A stretch of DNA of 64,000 bases from Jiella mangrovi (GCF_017815135.1 NZ_JAGJCF010000003.1:372001-436000); one strand, 5' to 3'. Positions 51,165 to 61,701 are shown, numbered from the stretch's first letter. The notes: generated by a model from the letters alone, not told the origin. A program made the numbers and translations.

Positions 51165-51448
51165 GGTGGGCATTGCCCCTGAGGGTGATCTTCGGGGGAG
51201 AATCGTTCTGGTCTGGACGCGGCACCGGGCAGAGCGCCTTCATCCCTATCGGACGCGCAAAGGCGTTCTGAGCATATGAATCGGTGACTCGTGCTTTGAG
51301 AAATTCGATTCTGATTTTCGTCGCGGCTGTCTTGGCGCCAGGGATAATGCCGATTGGGCGAAGAGGCCGAAGCGGCTGATGCCGCGTCTGCCGTGCCACG
51401 TTTCGCGGCACGGCACATGAAACTGCAGCGCTCGCACCGGGCGGTGAA
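51165..51448. other. Convergent intergenic region after ssb
   Basis: No gene is supported. A 9-bp hairpin TGCCGTGCC/GGCACGGCA (51389-51397 with 51407-51415) lies here without a T-run. Confidence 0.5.
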
Positions 51449-51476
51449 AGCGATGCCGCGACGAGGCGGCATCGCT
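51449..51476 (-). terminator. Terminator-like hairpin of the CDF transporter gene
   Basis: A perfect 11-bp inverted repeat AGCGATGCCGC / GCGGCATCGCT (51449-51459 with 51466-51476, loop GACGAG) starts 6 bp after the stop of the minus-strand gene. Only three U residues follow on that strand, so termination may be weak. Confidence 0.55.
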
Positions 51477-51482
51477 CAGGGG

Positions 51483-52475
51483 TCAGGCCGCGGGATGCGC
51501 TTCGGCGTCTTCGACCTTCATGTCCCGGTGACCGGTCTGCGACTGCACCTCGACATAGACTTTCCTGACGATGGGAAACTCGTCGCGAACCTTCCGTTCC
51601 GTTTCGGTGACGATCGATTCGATCCGTTGCGAGACGACGTCGTCCTTGAAGTCGACGCTGAGTGTCAGCAGCACGTCCGAGGGTCCGAGATGCAGCGTCC
51701 GCATCTCGTTGATCGCGGCGATTTCGCTCTTGCTGCCGAGATGATCGCGGACGAAGCGATCGACCTCTGGACCAGCGGCCTCGCCGATGATCAGGCCTTT
51801 GACCTCGATGGCGAGCAGGATGGCGGTGACGCCGAGAAGGATGCCGATGAGAATCGAGCCGATGGCGTCGAAGATGTGAATGCCCGTCGCCCAGGAAAGC
51901 CCGACGCCGATGGCGGCGATGACGATGCCGATGCAGGCGGCGGTGTCCTCGAACAGCACCACGAAGATCGACGGATCCTTCATGTTGCGGAAGTCGCGCA
52001 GGAAGCCTTCGCCGCGACGCCGGTGCTGAAACTCCTTGAAGGCGACCGACCAGGAATAGCCCTCGAAGCAGAAGGCGAGGAACAGGACGCCGAGCGCCAC
52101 GAGGGGTGAGGTCAGTTCGCTCTCGCCGGAGATAAGCCCCATCACGCCTTCATAGGTCGAGAAGCCGGCGCCCAGGGCGAAGAGGAAGATGGCGACGAGG
52201 AAGGACCAGAAATACACTTCGGCGCCATAGCCGAAGGGGTGTTTTTCGTCCGGGGGCTTCTTGGATTTGGCGAGGCCGATCAAGAGAAAGCCCTGATTGG
52301 CGGTGTCGATCACCGAATGGAAGCCTTCCGCCATCATCGACGACGAGCCGGTGAACAGCGCGGCGACGAATTTGGTCACCGCGATCGCGAGGTTTGCGCC
52401 AGCGGCGGCTATGATCGCGCCTTTGCTTCCCTCGGAGCTGTCCGATCCGCCCGTCTGCTTTTCGCTTTCCGCCAT
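51483..52475 (-). CDS. Cation diffusion facilitator (CDF) metal exporter
   Basis: A 330-residue inner-membrane transporter with six predicted helices (about residues 20-210) and a C-terminal cytoplasmic domain (about 225-310). The metal site motif in helix 2 is HSVIDTANQG, and the matching helix 5 motif is FDAIGSILIG. Export of Zn, Co, Fe or Mn in exchange for protons is expected; the metal cannot be told from the sequence. Helix 2 reads HSVID rather than the HxxxD of the best-known Zn exporters. The ATG at 52475 has AGGAGAG upstream. Confidence 0.87.
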   Translation of the reverse strand: MAESEKQTGGSDSSEGSKGAIIAAAGANLAIAVTKFVAALFTGSSSMMAEGFHSVIDTANQGFLLIGLAKSKKPPDEKHPFGYGAEVYFWSFLVAIFLFALGAGFSTYEGVMGLISGESELTSPLVALGVLFLAFCFEGYSWSVAFKEFQHRRRGEGFLRDFRNMKDPSIFVVLFEDTAACIGIVIAAIGVGLSWATGIHIFDAIGSILIGILLGVTAILLAIEVKGLIIGEAAGPEVDRFVRDHLGSKSEIAAINEMRTLHLGPSDVLLTLSVDFKDDVVSQRIESIVTETERKVRDEFPIVRKVYVEVQSQTGHRDMKVEDAEAHPAA

Positions 52476-52578
52476 TCTCAGCTCTCCTTTTCGTGATCGA
52501 GCGAACAACACGCGATGGCGCGAAACGTTGCGTCACGGGCCGAATTGCGCGGTGTCGGCGCGATCCGTCCGGTGCGCG

Positions 52579-53229
52579 TTATGCGGACGGCGGAGCGACG
52601 GTGCCGGTCGTTTGCATGAGGGCCGCCGCGCCATCGGCGACGAACTGGACGGCGAGCGCTGCAAGAAGGACGCCGAGGAGCCGCGAAATGACGGCGCGGC
52701 TGGTGGCACCGAGGAACCGGTCGAGCCGGTGGGCGATGGCGAGAAAAGCGAAGGTCACCAGCATCGCGGCGAAGACGACGGCCAGAAGCGCCGCCTTGCC
52801 GACGACGCCCGGCAGATTGCCGGAAAGCAGGATGACCGCCGAGATCGCGCCGGGACCTGCCATCAGCGGGATCGCCAGCGGGAAGGCCGCGACGTCGCCG
52901 CTGTCCTGCTCGTCTATCGCCTGACTGGCGCTCTTCTGCTTGCGCTCCGAGCGCTTCTCGAAAACCAGCTCGAAGCCGATCCAGAACAGGAACAGCCCGC
53001 CGGCGAGGCGGAAAGCCCCGAGGGTGATACCGAGGACTTCGAGAAGAGCGAGGCCCGTCAGACCGAACAGGGCGAGGATGGCGAAGGCGATGATCGAGGC
53101 CCTGAGGGCGATCTTGCTGCGCGCCTGTGAGCTCGCTCCAGGGGTCAAAGCGAGAAAGAGCGGGATCAGCCCGAGAGGATCGAGGATGACGAACAGGGTG
53201 GTGAAGCCATTCAAAAGGACGTCGAACAT
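52579..53229 (-). CDS. MarC family membrane protein
   Basis: A 216-residue inner-membrane protein with six hydrophobic segments and the MarC/YchE motifs FVILDPLGLIPLF near residue 20 and FPLAIPLMAGPGAIS near residue 115. Function of the family is not established, despite the name. It is transcribed in the same direction as the CDF gene, 103 bp upstream of it, and is divergent from gyrA. Confidence 0.9.
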   Translation of the reverse strand: MFDVLLNGFTTLFVILDPLGLIPLFLALTPGASSQARSKIALRASIIAFAILALFGLTGLALLEVLGITLGAFRLAGGLFLFWIGFELVFEKRSERKQKSASQAIDEQDSGDVAAFPLAIPLMAGPGAISAVILLSGNLPGVVGKAALLAVVFAAMLVTFAFLAIAHRLDRFLGATSRAVISRLLGVLLAALAVQFVADGAAALMQTTGTVAPPSA

Positions 53230-53513
53230 TGGGGGTCACCGCCGGGAGCCTAGAGATGCGATCCTGCGTAACAGCTTCCCGTTGCCGAGCAAGGACTTCA
53301 AGGGGGCGGCGCCGCGCAATTTGCAAACGATTCGTGCTCTTTCAGGCAATGACACCGGACTCCCACAAGGCGATGCCCAACTTTCTTTAACCCTTGGCGT
53401 AAGTCCTTGTGAAAAATGGAGTTTTGTCTGGCCTGCCATGGGGTAAAAATTTGCGCTCGGCGCCTCGCCGCGCTATAGCGTAGCCAGCGAAATCCGCTGA
53501 TCAGGATATCTTC

Positions 53514-56357
53514 TTGGCAGACGAAAACGAGAATACGCCGCCACCGCCCCCGACCGGAGGGCCGGGAAGCGGCATTGATTCCATTTCCATCATCGAGGAG
53601 ATGCAGCGCAGCTATCTCGATTACGCCATGAGCGTGATCGTGTCGCGCGCATTGCCCGATGTGCGCGACGGCCTGAAGCCGGTGCATCGGCGCATTCTCT
53701 ACGCGATGCACGAGATGGGGCTGAATTCGACCAAGTCCTATCGCAAGTCCGCCGGTGTCGTCGGCGAGGTGATGGGTAAGTTCCATCCCCATGGCGACTC
53801 GGCGATCTACGATGCGCTGGTGCGCATGGCGCAGGACTGGTCGCTGCGCGCGCCGCTGATCGACGGGCAGGGCAATTTCGGCTCGATCGACGGCGATCCG
53901 CCGGCGGCCATGCGCTACACCGAGTGCCGGCTGCAGAAGATCGCCGATCCGATGCTCGAGGACATCGACAAGGAAACGGTCGATTTCCAGGAGAACTACG
54001 ACGGCCGCGAGATGGAGCCGGTGGTCCTGCCGGCGCGGTTCCCGAATCTCCTCGTCAACGGTTCGGGCGGCATCGCCGTCGGCATGGCGACGAACATTCC
54101 GCCGCACAATCTCGGCGAGGTGATCGACGGCACCATCGCGATGATCGACAATCCGGCGATCACGCTGGAAGAGCTTGTCGAGATCATTCCGGGGCCCGAT
54201 TTCCCGACCGGCGCGCTGGTGCTCGGGCGGGCCGGCATCATGTCGGCCTATTCGACCGGCCGCGGCTCGATTCTGATGCGCGGCAAGGTGCATGTCGAGC
54301 AGATCCGCGGCGAGCGGGAGGCGATCATCGTCACCGAGGTTCCCTATCAGGTGAACAAGGCGTCGATGATCGAGAAGATGGCCGATCTCGTGCGCGACAA
54401 GCGCATCGAGGGCATCTCCGACATCCGCGATGAATCCGACCGCGACGGCTACCGGGTCGTCGTCGAATTGAAGCGCGACGCGTCCTCCGACGTCGTCCTC
54501 AACCAGCTCTACCGCTTCACGCCGCTGCAGACCTCCTTCGGCGCCAACATGGTGGCGCTGAACGGCGGCAAGCCGGAGCAGCTCACGCTGACCGACATGC
54601 TGTCGGCCTTCGTCGCCTTCCGCGAGGAAGTCGTCAACCGGCGCACCAAGTACCTTCTGCGCAAGGCGCGTGAGCGGGCCCACGTCCTCGTCGGTCTTGC
54701 CATCGCCGTTGCCAATATCGACGAGGTGATCAAGCTGATCCGCCAGGCGCCCGATCCGGCGACGGCGCGCGAACAGCTGATGACCCGCGAGTGGGACGCC
54801 AAGGACGTCGCGCCGCTGATCCGGCTGATCGACGATCCGCGCCACCGCATTTCGGAGGAAGGCACCTACCGGCTTTCCGAGGCGCAGGCGCGGGCGATCC
54901 TCGACCTCCGCCTGCAGCGCCTGACGGCGCTCGGCCGCGACGAGATTGGCGACGAGCTCAACAAGATCGGCGCCGAGATCAAGGAATATCTGGAAATCCT
55001 GTCGTCGCGCGTGAAGGTGCGCGAGATCATCAAGGCGGAACTCATCGCCATTCGCGACGAGTTCGCGACGCCGCGCCGCACCGAGCTCAGCGAGGGCGCG
55101 GCCGACATGGACGACGAGGACCTGATCCCGCGCGAGGACATGGTCGTCACCGTGACCCATACCGGCTACATCAAGCGCGTGCCACTCGCCACCTACCGGG
55201 CGCAGCGGCGCGGCGGCAAGGGCCGCTCGGGCATGTCCTTGAAGAACGACGAGGATTCGGTGACGCGGCTGTTCGTCGCCAACACCCACACGCCGGTGCT
55301 GTTCTTCTCCTCGCGCGGCATCGTCTACAAGGAAAAGGTCTGGCGGCTGCCGCTGTCGACGCCGCAGGCGCGGGGCAAGGCGCTGATCAACCTTCTGCCG
55401 CTCGAAAAGAACGAGCGGATCACCTCGATCCTGCCGCTGCCGAGCGATCCGGATGCGGCCGAGCGGCTGAACGTGATGTTCGCGACCACCCGGGGCACCG
55501 TGCGGCGCAACAAGCTGTCGGACTTCGTCCAGGTCAACCGCAACGGCAAGATCGCCATGAAGCTCGAGGATGATGGCGACGAGATTCTCGCCGTCGCCAC
55601 CTGCTCGGAAGACGACGACGTGCTTCTGACGGCGTCCTCGGGCCAGTGCATCCGCTTCCCGACGACGGATGTGCGCGTCTTTGCCGGGCGCAACTCCGTC
55701 GGCGTCAGGGGCATCTCCCTCGGCGAGGGCGAGAGCGTCGTCTCCATGGCGATCCTGCGTCACGTCGATGCGACGCCGGCTGAGCGCTCGTCCTATCTGA
55801 AAATGCGCCGGGCGGTCGAAGGCGACGCCAATGGCGAGGCTGGCGCCGAGGCTACTTCGGTCGAGGAAGAGGGCGTCGAGGACGTTTCCATCGATCAGGA
55901 GCGCTATGCCTTCCTCGGTGCCAATGAGGAATTCATCCTGACGATCAGCGAGTTCGGCTACGGCAAGCGCTCGTCGTCCTACGAGTTCCGCACCTCGGGC
56001 CGCGGCGGCAAGGGCATCCGCGCCACCGACACGAACCGGCTCGACAAGCTCGGCCAGCTGGTCGCCGGCTTCCCGGTGGAAAGCGAGGATCAGCTGCTGC
56101 TGGTCACCGATCGCGGCCAGGTCATCCGCGTCCCGATCGACGGCATCGGCATGAAGGGCCGTTCGACCGGCGGCGTCACGATCTTCCGCACCGCCGATGG
56201 CGAGCGCGTGGTGTCAGTCGAGCGTATTCCCGATCAGGGAAGCGACGAGGCGGGGGAAGCGGAGGAAGATCTCACCGATCCCGCCGAGGGGCCGGATGGC
56301 GAAGACGATGCCGGCGCTGCGGGCGATGTTCCGGGCGACGACGATCCACAGAGCTGA
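53514..56357 (+). CDS. gyrA: DNA gyrase subunit A
   Basis: GyrA carries the DNA-breaking tyrosine of gyrase. The 947-residue protein has the winged-helix core, the catalytic Tyr135 in MRYTECRL, and the C-terminal beta-pinwheel with the GyrA box QRRGGKG near residue 565. The quinolone-determining region reads [10 protein letters not shown] with Ser96 and Asp100, the sensitive-type residues at the places of E. coli S83 and D87. The start is a TTG at 53514 with AGGA upstream. An acidic linker is inserted near residues 775-800, and the tail (last 45 residues) is very acidic, as in SSB-like tips. Confidence 0.97.
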   Translation: MADENENTPPPPPTGGPGSGIDSISIIEEMQRSYLDYAMSVIVSRALPDVRDGLKPVHRRILYAMHEMGLNSTKSYRKSAGVVGEVMGKFHPHGDSAIYDALVRMAQDWSLRAPLIDGQGNFGSIDGDPPAAMRYTECRLQKIADPMLEDIDKETVDFQENYDGREMEPVVLPARFPNLLVNGSGGIAVGMATNIPPHNLGEVIDGTIAMIDNPAITLEELVEIIPGPDFPTGALVLGRAGIMSAYSTGRGSILMRGKVHVEQIRGEREAIIVTEVPYQVNKASMIEKMADLVRDKRIEGISDIRDESDRDGYRVVVELKRDASSDVVLNQLYRFTPLQTSFGANMVALNGGKPEQLTLTDMLSAFVAFREEVVNRRTKYLLRKARERAHVLVGLAIAVANIDEVIKLIRQAPDPATAREQLMTREWDAKDVAPLIRLIDDPRHRISEEGTYRLSEAQARAILDLRLQRLTALGRDEIGDELNKIGAEIKEYLEILSSRVKVREIIKAELIAIRDEFATPRRTELSEGAADMDDEDLIPREDMVVTVTHTGYIKRVPLATYRAQRRGGKGRSGMSLKNDEDSVTRLFVANTHTPVLFFSSRGIVYKEKVWRLPLSTPQARGKALINLLPLEKNERITSILPLPSDPDAAERLNVMFATTRGTVRRNKLSDFVQVNRNGKIAMKLEDDGDEILAVATCSEDDDVLLTASSGQCIRFPTTDVRVFAGRNSVGVRGISLGEGESVVSMAILRHVDATPAERSSYLKMRRAVEGDANGEAGAEATSVEEEGVEDVSIDQERYAFLGANEEFILTISEFGYGKRSSSYEFRTSGRGGKGIRATDTNRLDKLGQLVAGFPVESEDQLLLVTDRGQVIRVPIDGIGMKGRSTGGVTIFRTADGERVVSVERIPDQGSDEAGEAEEDLTDPAEGPDGEDDAGAAGDVPGDDDPQS

Positions 56358-56370
56358 TTGATCCGCATGA

Positions 56371-56402
56371 AAAAAGCCACTCCAGAAATCTGGGGTGGCT
56401 TT
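56371..56402 (-). terminator. Bidirectional terminator between gyrA and a small minus-strand gene
   Basis: A 13-bp stem AAAGCCACTCCAG / CTGGGGTGGCTTT with one G-T pair (56373-56385 with 56390-56402, loop AAAT). On the minus strand it ends in six T residues; on the plus strand the T-run is only three. Confidence 0.7.
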
Positions 56403-56540
56403 GTCGATTCATGAGACTAAACTCATCCAGCAACCGGGCATCAGCCTGTCGCGACTTGAAGCATATTCTTCCGCTATCGCCAACCGCCTTCGCACACCGG
56501 TAGGGCGGCATCCGAGCTGGGTTCGCTATTTTCCGAGCGA

Positions 56541-56690
56541 TCAGCGACGGGTGGTGGACCGAAAGCCAAAACCGTCCTGCTTCTTCGCCAGCACCTTGAT
56601 GCTGGCGTCGTCACGCTCTTCCTTCAGAGCAATCGCCGTCGCGGTCGCGAGGGTCAGGATCATCGTCATAGACAGTGCGATCATCAGCAT
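56541..56690 (-). CDS. Small single-helix membrane protein
   Basis: A 49-residue ORF starting MLMIALSMTMILTLATAT, a membrane helix, then a charged tail (KEERDDASIKVLAKKQ) and a basic end. The ATG at 56690 has GGAGA 6 bp upstream, and a terminator lies downstream on the same strand. I do not recognise a family. It is the opposite orientation to gyrA and coaD. Confidence 0.5.
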   Translation of the reverse strand: MLMIALSMTMILTLATATAIALKEERDDASIKVLAKKQDGFGFRSTTRR

Positions 56691-56899
56691 GTGCGCATCT
56701 CCAATTCGACCTGAAAACAGATTTTCGCGCAATTTGTTCCAATTTTTCTTCGCGGCGGGCGACGGCGATCAATTGGGTATCCAAAAAGCGCGTTATCGGG
56801 ATCCTTTCGGCCGTGTATGGCTGATGTAAGTATTGCTGGCTCCAATCAGCGATCAAATTTTGCGTGAGCGCGTCGAATTGGCGTGAAAAGGCGGTGAAC

Positions 56900-57394
56900 A
56901 TGACAAGCCGTGCATTCTATCCGGGATCATTCGATCCGATGACGAATGGACATCTGGCCGTGCTCGAAGGCGCATTGCGGATCTTCGACGAGGTCGTCGT
57001 GGCGATCGGCGTCCATCCCGGCAAGAAGCCGCTGTTCTCCTTCGACGAACGGGCTGAGATGATCCGCTCCTGCCTTGCCGGACGTGCCGAACCCGGGCGG
57101 GTGTCGGTGGTCTCCTTCGACGGGCTCGTGGTCGATGCCGCGGCGAAGGCGGGCGCTGCCGCGCTGATCCGCGGCATCAGGGACGGCACCGATCTCGACT
57201 ACGAGATGCAGATGGCCGGGATGAACGGCGCCATGCGCTCCGAGATCGTCACCGTGTTTTTGCCCGCAACGCCCGCTACGAGGCCCATTACCGCCACATT
57301 GGTTCGGCAGATCGCAGCCATGGGCGGGGACGTTTCGCGTTTCGTTCCGGCCCATGTCGCTGCGGCGATCCGGGGGAAATACGGCCCGCAATAG
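56900..57394 (+). CDS. coaD: Phosphopantetheine adenylyltransferase CoaD
   Basis: CoaD makes dephospho-CoA in coenzyme A synthesis. The 164-residue nucleotidyltransferase has the N-terminal [12 protein letters not shown], with the TNGH catalytic motif, the substrate loop in [14 protein letters not shown], and [17 protein letters not shown] in place of the usual ISSxxVR motif. The ATG at 56900 is chosen from the conserved N-terminus and AAGGCGG upstream; longer frames are not conserved. Confidence 0.95.
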   Translation: MTSRAFYPGSFDPMTNGHLAVLEGALRIFDEVVVAIGVHPGKKPLFSFDERAEMIRSCLAGRAEPGRVSVVSFDGLVVDAAAKAGAAALIRGIRDGTDLDYEMQMAGMNGAMRSEIVTVFLPATPATRPITATLVRQIAAMGGDVSRFVPAHVAAAIRGKYGPQ

Positions 57395-57421
57395 CCGGTC
57401 TGATATCAATTGGGGAAGATC

Positions 57422-58012
57422 ATGAAACTCGTTGCAACGCTCGGCCTTGCGGTCGCGATGTCGGTTTCGGCGCTGGCGGCGTCCGCTGCGCCGAAGGTCG
57501 ATCCGCAGAACACGCTGGTCATCGAGACCAAGGACGGCGAAATCGACATCCAGCTGCGGCCCGATCTCGCACCCAAGCACGTCGAGCGGATCAAGACGCT
57601 CGCCCGCGAGGGGGCTTACGACGGTGTCGTCTTCCACCGGGTGATCGACGGCTTCATGGCCCAGACCGGCGACGTCGAATTCGGCAAGGAGGGCAGCCCG
57701 ACCTTCAACCCGCAGCGGGCCGGTATGGGCGGCTCGAAGCTGCCCGACCTCAAGGCCGAATTCTCCAAGGAGACGTTCGACCGCGGCACTGTGGGCATGG
57801 CGCGAGCCCAGGATCCGAACTCGGCCAATTCGCAGTTCTTCATCATGCTCGCCGATGGCGACTTCCTCGATGGTCAGTACACCATCGTCGGCGACGTGAT
57901 CAAAGGCATGGACGTGGTCGACAAGATCAAGAAGGGCGACCAGCAGGCGAACGGCGCTGTCGACAATCCCGACAAGATGCTCACGGTCCGTGTCGCGGCT
58001 GACAAAAAATAG
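57422..58012 (+). CDS. Exported cyclophilin-type peptidyl-prolyl isomerase
   Basis: A 196-residue cyclophilin that catalyses proline cis-trans isomerisation in the periplasm. A signal peptide (about residues 1-23, ending ASAA) precedes the catalytic domain with VVFHRVIDGFMAQTGD (about 72-87) and NSANSQFFIML. The ATG at 57422 has GGGGAAG upstream. It is followed by a cytoplasmic paralogue; the two share the active-site stretch almost exactly. Confidence 0.93.
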   Translation: MKLVATLGLAVAMSVSALAASAAPKVDPQNTLVIETKDGEIDIQLRPDLAPKHVERIKTLAREGAYDGVVFHRVIDGFMAQTGDVEFGKEGSPTFNPQRAGMGGSKLPDLKAEFSKETFDRGTVGMARAQDPNSANSQFFIMLADGDFLDGQYTIVGDVIKGMDVVDKIKKGDQQANGAVDNPDKMLTVRVAADKK

Positions 58013-58333
58013 GCCGGCGGCCGGTCATGCCCTTGCGACGGCGTCTTTTAAGGCGTCTCGTTGCCGGCACTGTTCGGCGCTCCCCTTGCGCCGCCTTGCG
58101 CAAACGTCCAAACAGCCGTCATCGTCGCCGGGCTTGTCCCGGCAATTCGGCGCCAGGGTGTTGCTTGCGTCGTTCGTCAAAGGGCCGCCGTGCCTGTGAT
58201 GGACTGCGCAATCGAGACGGCACTCGGCAACTCTATGATCGCGTGCCTGTTTCCAGTTTGAAGTTCAGCTGAGCGTCTGCCAAACGGGCTGACACGAGCT
58301 TCACCCCGCCAAACGCAATGAGAGGACGTCACA
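58013..58333. other. Intergenic region between the two cyclophilin genes
   Basis: It holds the palindromic repeat at 58117-58149. Small frames here are unsupported. Confidence 0.5.
58117..58149 (+). repeat. Palindromic repeat, copy 3
   Basis: CGTCATCGTCGCCGGGCTTG and following, with stem GCCGGG / CCCGGC around CTTGT (58127-58143). It shares the CGTCAT...GGGCTTGTCC layout with the copies at 41428 and 41496, but with a shorter stem. Confidence 0.6.
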
Positions 58334-58804
58334 ATGGCCTATGAAAATCCGGAAGATACACTCGTTCTGGAGACCACGAAGGGTAAGGTGGTGATCAAGC
58401 TGCGGCCGGACCTTGCGCCCAACCATGTCGCTCGGGTCAAGGAACTCGCCCGCGAAGGCTTTTACGACGGCGTCGTCTTCCACCGGGTGATCGACGGCTT
58501 CATGGCTCAGACCGGCGATCCGACGGGCACCGGCACGGGCGGTTCGGACAAGCCCGATCTCGCCGCGGAATTTTCGGCTGAATCCCACAAGCGCGGGACC
58601 GTCTCGGCGGCCCGCACGGCCAATCCCAATTCGGCCAACTCGCAGTTCTTCATCTGCTTCGAAGACGCGCCCTGGCTGAACAAGCAGTATTCGGTCTGGG
58701 GCGAAGTCATCGAAGGGATGGACAACGTCGACAAGATCAAGCGCGGCGAGCCGGTTCGCGATCCCGACTCCATCACCACCATGCGGGTCGCCGCCGACAT
58801 CTGA
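58334..58804 (+). CDS. ppiB: Cytoplasmic cyclophilin-type peptidyl-prolyl isomerase
   Basis: A 156-residue cyclophilin without a signal peptide. The catalytic core VVFHRVIDGFMAQTGDPT and the ANSQFFICFE motif are standard. It corresponds to the cytosolic PpiB. The ATG at 58334 has GAGAGGACG upstream. It follows its exported paralogue and precedes queA by 27 bp. Confidence 0.93.
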   Translation: MAYENPEDTLVLETTKGKVVIKLRPDLAPNHVARVKELAREGFYDGVVFHRVIDGFMAQTGDPTGTGTGGSDKPDLAAEFSAESHKRGTVSAARTANPNSANSQFFICFEDAPWLNKQYSVWGEVIEGMDNVDKIKRGEPVRDPDSITTMRVAADI

Positions 58805-58831
58805 CGGCGGTCGGAAAAGCGAACGCGAACC

Positions 58832-59944
58832 ATGCGCGTCGATCTCTTCGATTTCGATCTGCCGGAGGAGCGTATCGCCCTCCGGCCCGCCGTGCCGCGT
58901 GAAGCGGCGCGGCTTTTGCACGTTGGCCAGGGCGGTTCCCTCGCCGACCGGACGGTCGGCGATCTGCCGCAGATGATCGAGCCCGGCGACGTGCTCGTCT
59001 TCAACGACACGAAGGTCATTCCCGCTCGGCTTGCCGGTTTGCGGCGGCGCGAGGGCGCGGCGGAAGGCGAGGGCGTCGCGCGGATCGAGGCGACACTCCA
59101 CATGCGGCTTTCGCCCGATTGCTGGAAGGCTTTTCTGCGGCCGGCCAAGCGTGTGAAGGTGGGCGACCGGATCGTCTTCGGCGCCGACAACGCGCAGGAG
59201 ACTGAAAACGCGCAGGTGACGGGGGCAGGCCAACTCGTTGCCGTCGCCGAAGAGCGCGGCGAGGGCGGCGAGACGACGCTTCGGTTCGATCGCCAGGGCC
59301 CGGCCCTCGACGAAGCGATCGCCGCGGTGGGCCACATCCCTCTGCCGCCATACATCGCCTCCAAGCGCGCCGAGGACGAGGAAGACCGGCGCGACTATCA
59401 GACGATCTATGCCAGGGAGAGCGGCGCCGTCGCGGCGCCGACCGCCGGGCTGCACTTTACGCCGGAGTCGATGGCGCAGCTTCGATCACGCGGCATCGCG
59501 ACCGAATTCCTGACATTGCATGTCGGCGCCGGGACATTTCTGCCGGTCAAGGCGGACGACACCGACGGCCACAAGATGCATTCCGAGATCGGCCATGTGG
59601 ACGCCGAAACGGCCGAACGGCTGAATGACGCGCGGCAAAAGGGCGGGCGGATCGTCTCAGTCGGCACGACGTCGCTGCGGCTTCTGGAAAGCGCCGCGGG
59701 TGAAGATGGTGTGGTCCGGCCGTTCTCCGGGCCGACCGACATCTTCATCACGCCGGGCTATCGGTTCCGCGCCGTCGATCGGCTGATGACAAATTTCCAT
59801 CTGCCGCGCTCGACGCTGTTCATGCTCGTTTCGGCCTTTTCGGGGCTGGATGCGATGCAGGCGGCCTATGCTCACGCGATCGAAAGCGGATACCGCTTCT
59901 ATTCCTATGGCGACGCCTGTCTCCTCGACCGATCCGAGCTTTGA
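58832..59944 (+). CDS. queA: tRNA preQ1(34) S-adenosylmethionine ribosyltransferase-isomerase QueA
   Basis: QueA transfers and rearranges ribose from S-adenosylmethionine to preQ1 in tRNA, making epoxyqueuosine. The 370-residue protein has the family N-terminus [16 protein letters not shown], the [11 protein letters not shown] block near residue 55, [10 protein letters not shown] near residue 205 and [13 protein letters not shown] near residue 315. Its partner tgt lies 624 bp downstream, with one minus-strand gene in between. Confidence 0.96.
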   Translation: MRVDLFDFDLPEERIALRPAVPREAARLLHVGQGGSLADRTVGDLPQMIEPGDVLVFNDTKVIPARLAGLRRREGAAEGEGVARIEATLHMRLSPDCWKAFLRPAKRVKVGDRIVFGADNAQETENAQVTGAGQLVAVAEERGEGGETTLRFDRQGPALDEAIAAVGHIPLPPYIASKRAEDEEDRRDYQTIYARESGAVAAPTAGLHFTPESMAQLRSRGIATEFLTLHVGAGTFLPVKADDTDGHKMHSEIGHVDAETAERLNDARQKGGRIVSVGTTSLRLLESAAGEDGVVRPFSGPTDIFITPGYRFRAVDRLMTNFHLPRSTLFMLVSAFSGLDAMQAAYAHAIESGYRFYSYGDACLLDRSEL

Positions 59945-59970
59945 CAGGAACGCGGCTGTTCGAACGAAAT

Positions 59971-60002
59971 CGGGCGACGCCTGAAAGCGCCGCCCGCATT
60001 TT
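59971..60002 (+). terminator. Intrinsic terminator of queA
   Basis: A stem CGGGCG-A-CGC / GCG-C-CGCCCG (59971-59996) with one internal mismatch, followed by CATTTT. It separates queA from the convergent small exported gene. Confidence 0.55.
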
Positions 60003-60022
60003 CACGCGATCTGCGAAATCGA

Positions 60023-60337
60023 TCAGTCGATGATTTTCACGATGTTGCGGTTCTGATCGACCAGCACCGTATGGCCGTCGACAACCGCGTATTCGTTGGG
60101 ACCCATGTCGTCCGGCAGACGATAGAGCGGCACCGGCGCAGGCAGCGGCTTGCCGACGGTCACCGTATAGCCGTCCGGCGCCATGTAGGACTCGTGCTTC
60201 TCCTTGATGACATAGGTTTTGATCGCGCCGTAGTCCGGCTCGGTCGTCTGGACCGTGGTCGTCGTCGTGGTCGTCTGGGCCAGTGCGGCCGCCGGCGCGA
60301 CAAGGGCAATGGCGGCGGCGAGGAGCAGGCGTTTCAT
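60023..60337 (-). CDS. Small exported DUF1236-like protein
   Basis: A 104-residue protein with a signal peptide ([20 protein letters not shown]), a run of six or seven threonines after it, and a folded core starting [21 protein letters not shown]. The pattern of YGAIKTYV, a proline-rich middle and [19 protein letters not shown] at the end resembles DUF1236 periplasmic proteins of rhizobia. The ATG at 60337 has AAAGGA upstream. Function unknown. It interrupts the usual queA-tgt neighbourhood. Confidence 0.75.
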   Translation of the reverse strand: MKRLLLAAAIALVAPAAALAQTTTTTTTVQTTEPDYGAIKTYVIKEKHESYMAPDGYTVTVGKPLPAPVPLYRLPDDMGPNEYAVVDGHTVLVDQNRNIVKIID

Positions 60338-60567
60338 CAAATTCATCCTTTTGGAATTTCGTCCCGCCCGACAACACCGGTTCACGGTCGTGCGTTCCCA
60401 TACCGGGAAAAAAGAATGGCGCGTTTCGCTTCGACGTACCGCTTCGTGGGCGACGTCGGATCGGAGAAATGGGTGAGAAAACAGGCGTTACGCGGTATCG
60501 CTGCCAGGGCCTTGCCCGCAAAGCTTCTCCGTTGCCAGCCGTTCGTCACCGCGCTACGGGAAGGGCG

Positions 60568-61701
60568 ATGACAAACTCCTTCTCCTTTCGCCTTCATGCG
60601 ACAGACGGTCGCGCCCGCCGCGGCGAGATCACCATGCCGCGCGGCACCGTGCGCACGCCCGCCTTCATGCCCGTCGGCACCGCCGGCACGGTCAAGGCGA
60701 TGTATCTCAGCCAGGTGCGGGAACTTGGCGCCGACATCATCCTCGGTAACGTCTATCACCTGATGCTTCGCCCCGGTGCCGAGCGCGTCGCGCGGCTCGG
60801 CGGCCTGCATGACTTCGCAAGATGGCCGCATCCGATCCTGACCGATTCCGGCGGGTTCCAGGTGATGTCGCTCGCCGAGCTGAGAAAGCTCGATGAGAAG
60901 GGCGTCACCTTCCGGTCGCATGTGGACGGCTCCGTCCACTCGCTGACGCCCGAGCGCTCGATCGAGATCCAGGGCCTTCTGGACAGCGACATTCAGATGC
61001 AGCTCGACGAGTGCATCCGGCTGCCGGCGGAGCGGGCCGAGATCGAACGGGCGATGGAGCTGTCGCTGCGCTGGGCCGAGCGGTGCAAGATCGCCTTCGG
61101 GGACCAGCCGGGCAAGGCGATGTTCGGCATCGTCCAGGGCGGCGACCTGATCGATCTGCGGATTCGTTCGGCCGAGCGGCTCGCGGCGATGGACCTCAAG
61201 GGCTATGCCCTGGGCGGGCTGGCGGTCGGCGAGCCGCAGGACGTGATGCTGGCGACGCTCGACGAGACGGTCCCCGTCCTGCCGCAGGAAAAGCCGCGTT
61301 ACCTGATGGGGGTCGGCACGCCGGACGACATCATCAAGTCGGTCGCGCGTGGGATCGACATGTTCGATTGCGTGATGCCGACGAGGGCCGGGCGCCACGG
61401 CCTCGCCTATACGCGGCGGGGCAAGATCAACCTGAAGAATTCGCGGCACGCCGAAGACCACCGGCCGCTGGACGAGGAGTCCGGTTGTCCGGCCGCGCGC
61501 GACTATTCACGCGCCTATCTGCATCACCTCGTCCGCTCGGGCGAATCCCTGGGCGGCATGCTGCTGACCTGGAACAATCTCGCCTATTATCAGGATCTGA
61601 TGGCGGGCATTCGCGCGGCGATCGAGGCCGCGCGCTTCGACGACTTCCACGCCGAGGTGAGCGAAGCCTGGGCGAAGGGCGACATGCCGCCACTCGGCTG
61701 A
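60568..61701 (+). CDS. tgt: tRNA-guanine transglycosylase Tgt with reduced zinc site
   Basis: Tgt exchanges guanine 34 of certain tRNAs for preQ1. The 377-residue TIM-barrel protein retains the catalytic aspartates D93 (LTDSGGFQ) and D267 ([15 protein letters not shown]). The usual zinc site C-x-C-x2-C and a distant His is almost gone: the cluster reads S305-G-C307-P-A-A310, and N336 (TWNN) replaces the His. Only Cys307 remains of four ligands, as aligned to the Zymomonas enzyme. The ATG at 60568 has GGGAAGGG upstream. Confidence 0.95.
   Translation: MTNSFSFRLHATDGRARRGEITMPRGTVRTPAFMPVGTAGTVKAMYLSQVRELGADIILGNVYHLMLRPGAERVARLGGLHDFARWPHPILTDSGGFQVMSLAELRKLDEKGVTFRSHVDGSVHSLTPERSIEIQGLLDSDIQMQLDECIRLPAERAEIERAMELSLRWAERCKIAFGDQPGKAMFGIVQGGDLIDLRIRSAERLAAMDLKGYALGGLAVGEPQDVMLATLDETVPVLPQEKPRYLMGVGTPDDIIKSVARGIDMFDCVMPTRAGRHGLAYTRRGKINLKNSRHAEDHRPLDEESGCPAARDYSRAYLHHLVRSGESLGGMLLTWNNLAYYQDLMAGIRAAIEAARFDDFHAEVSEAWAKGDMPPLG

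Noticed and set aside
53298-55763. 821-codon minus-strand frame antisense to gyrA
   Set aside because: GyrA is certain on the plus strand; the antisense product is His/Asp-rich low complexity.
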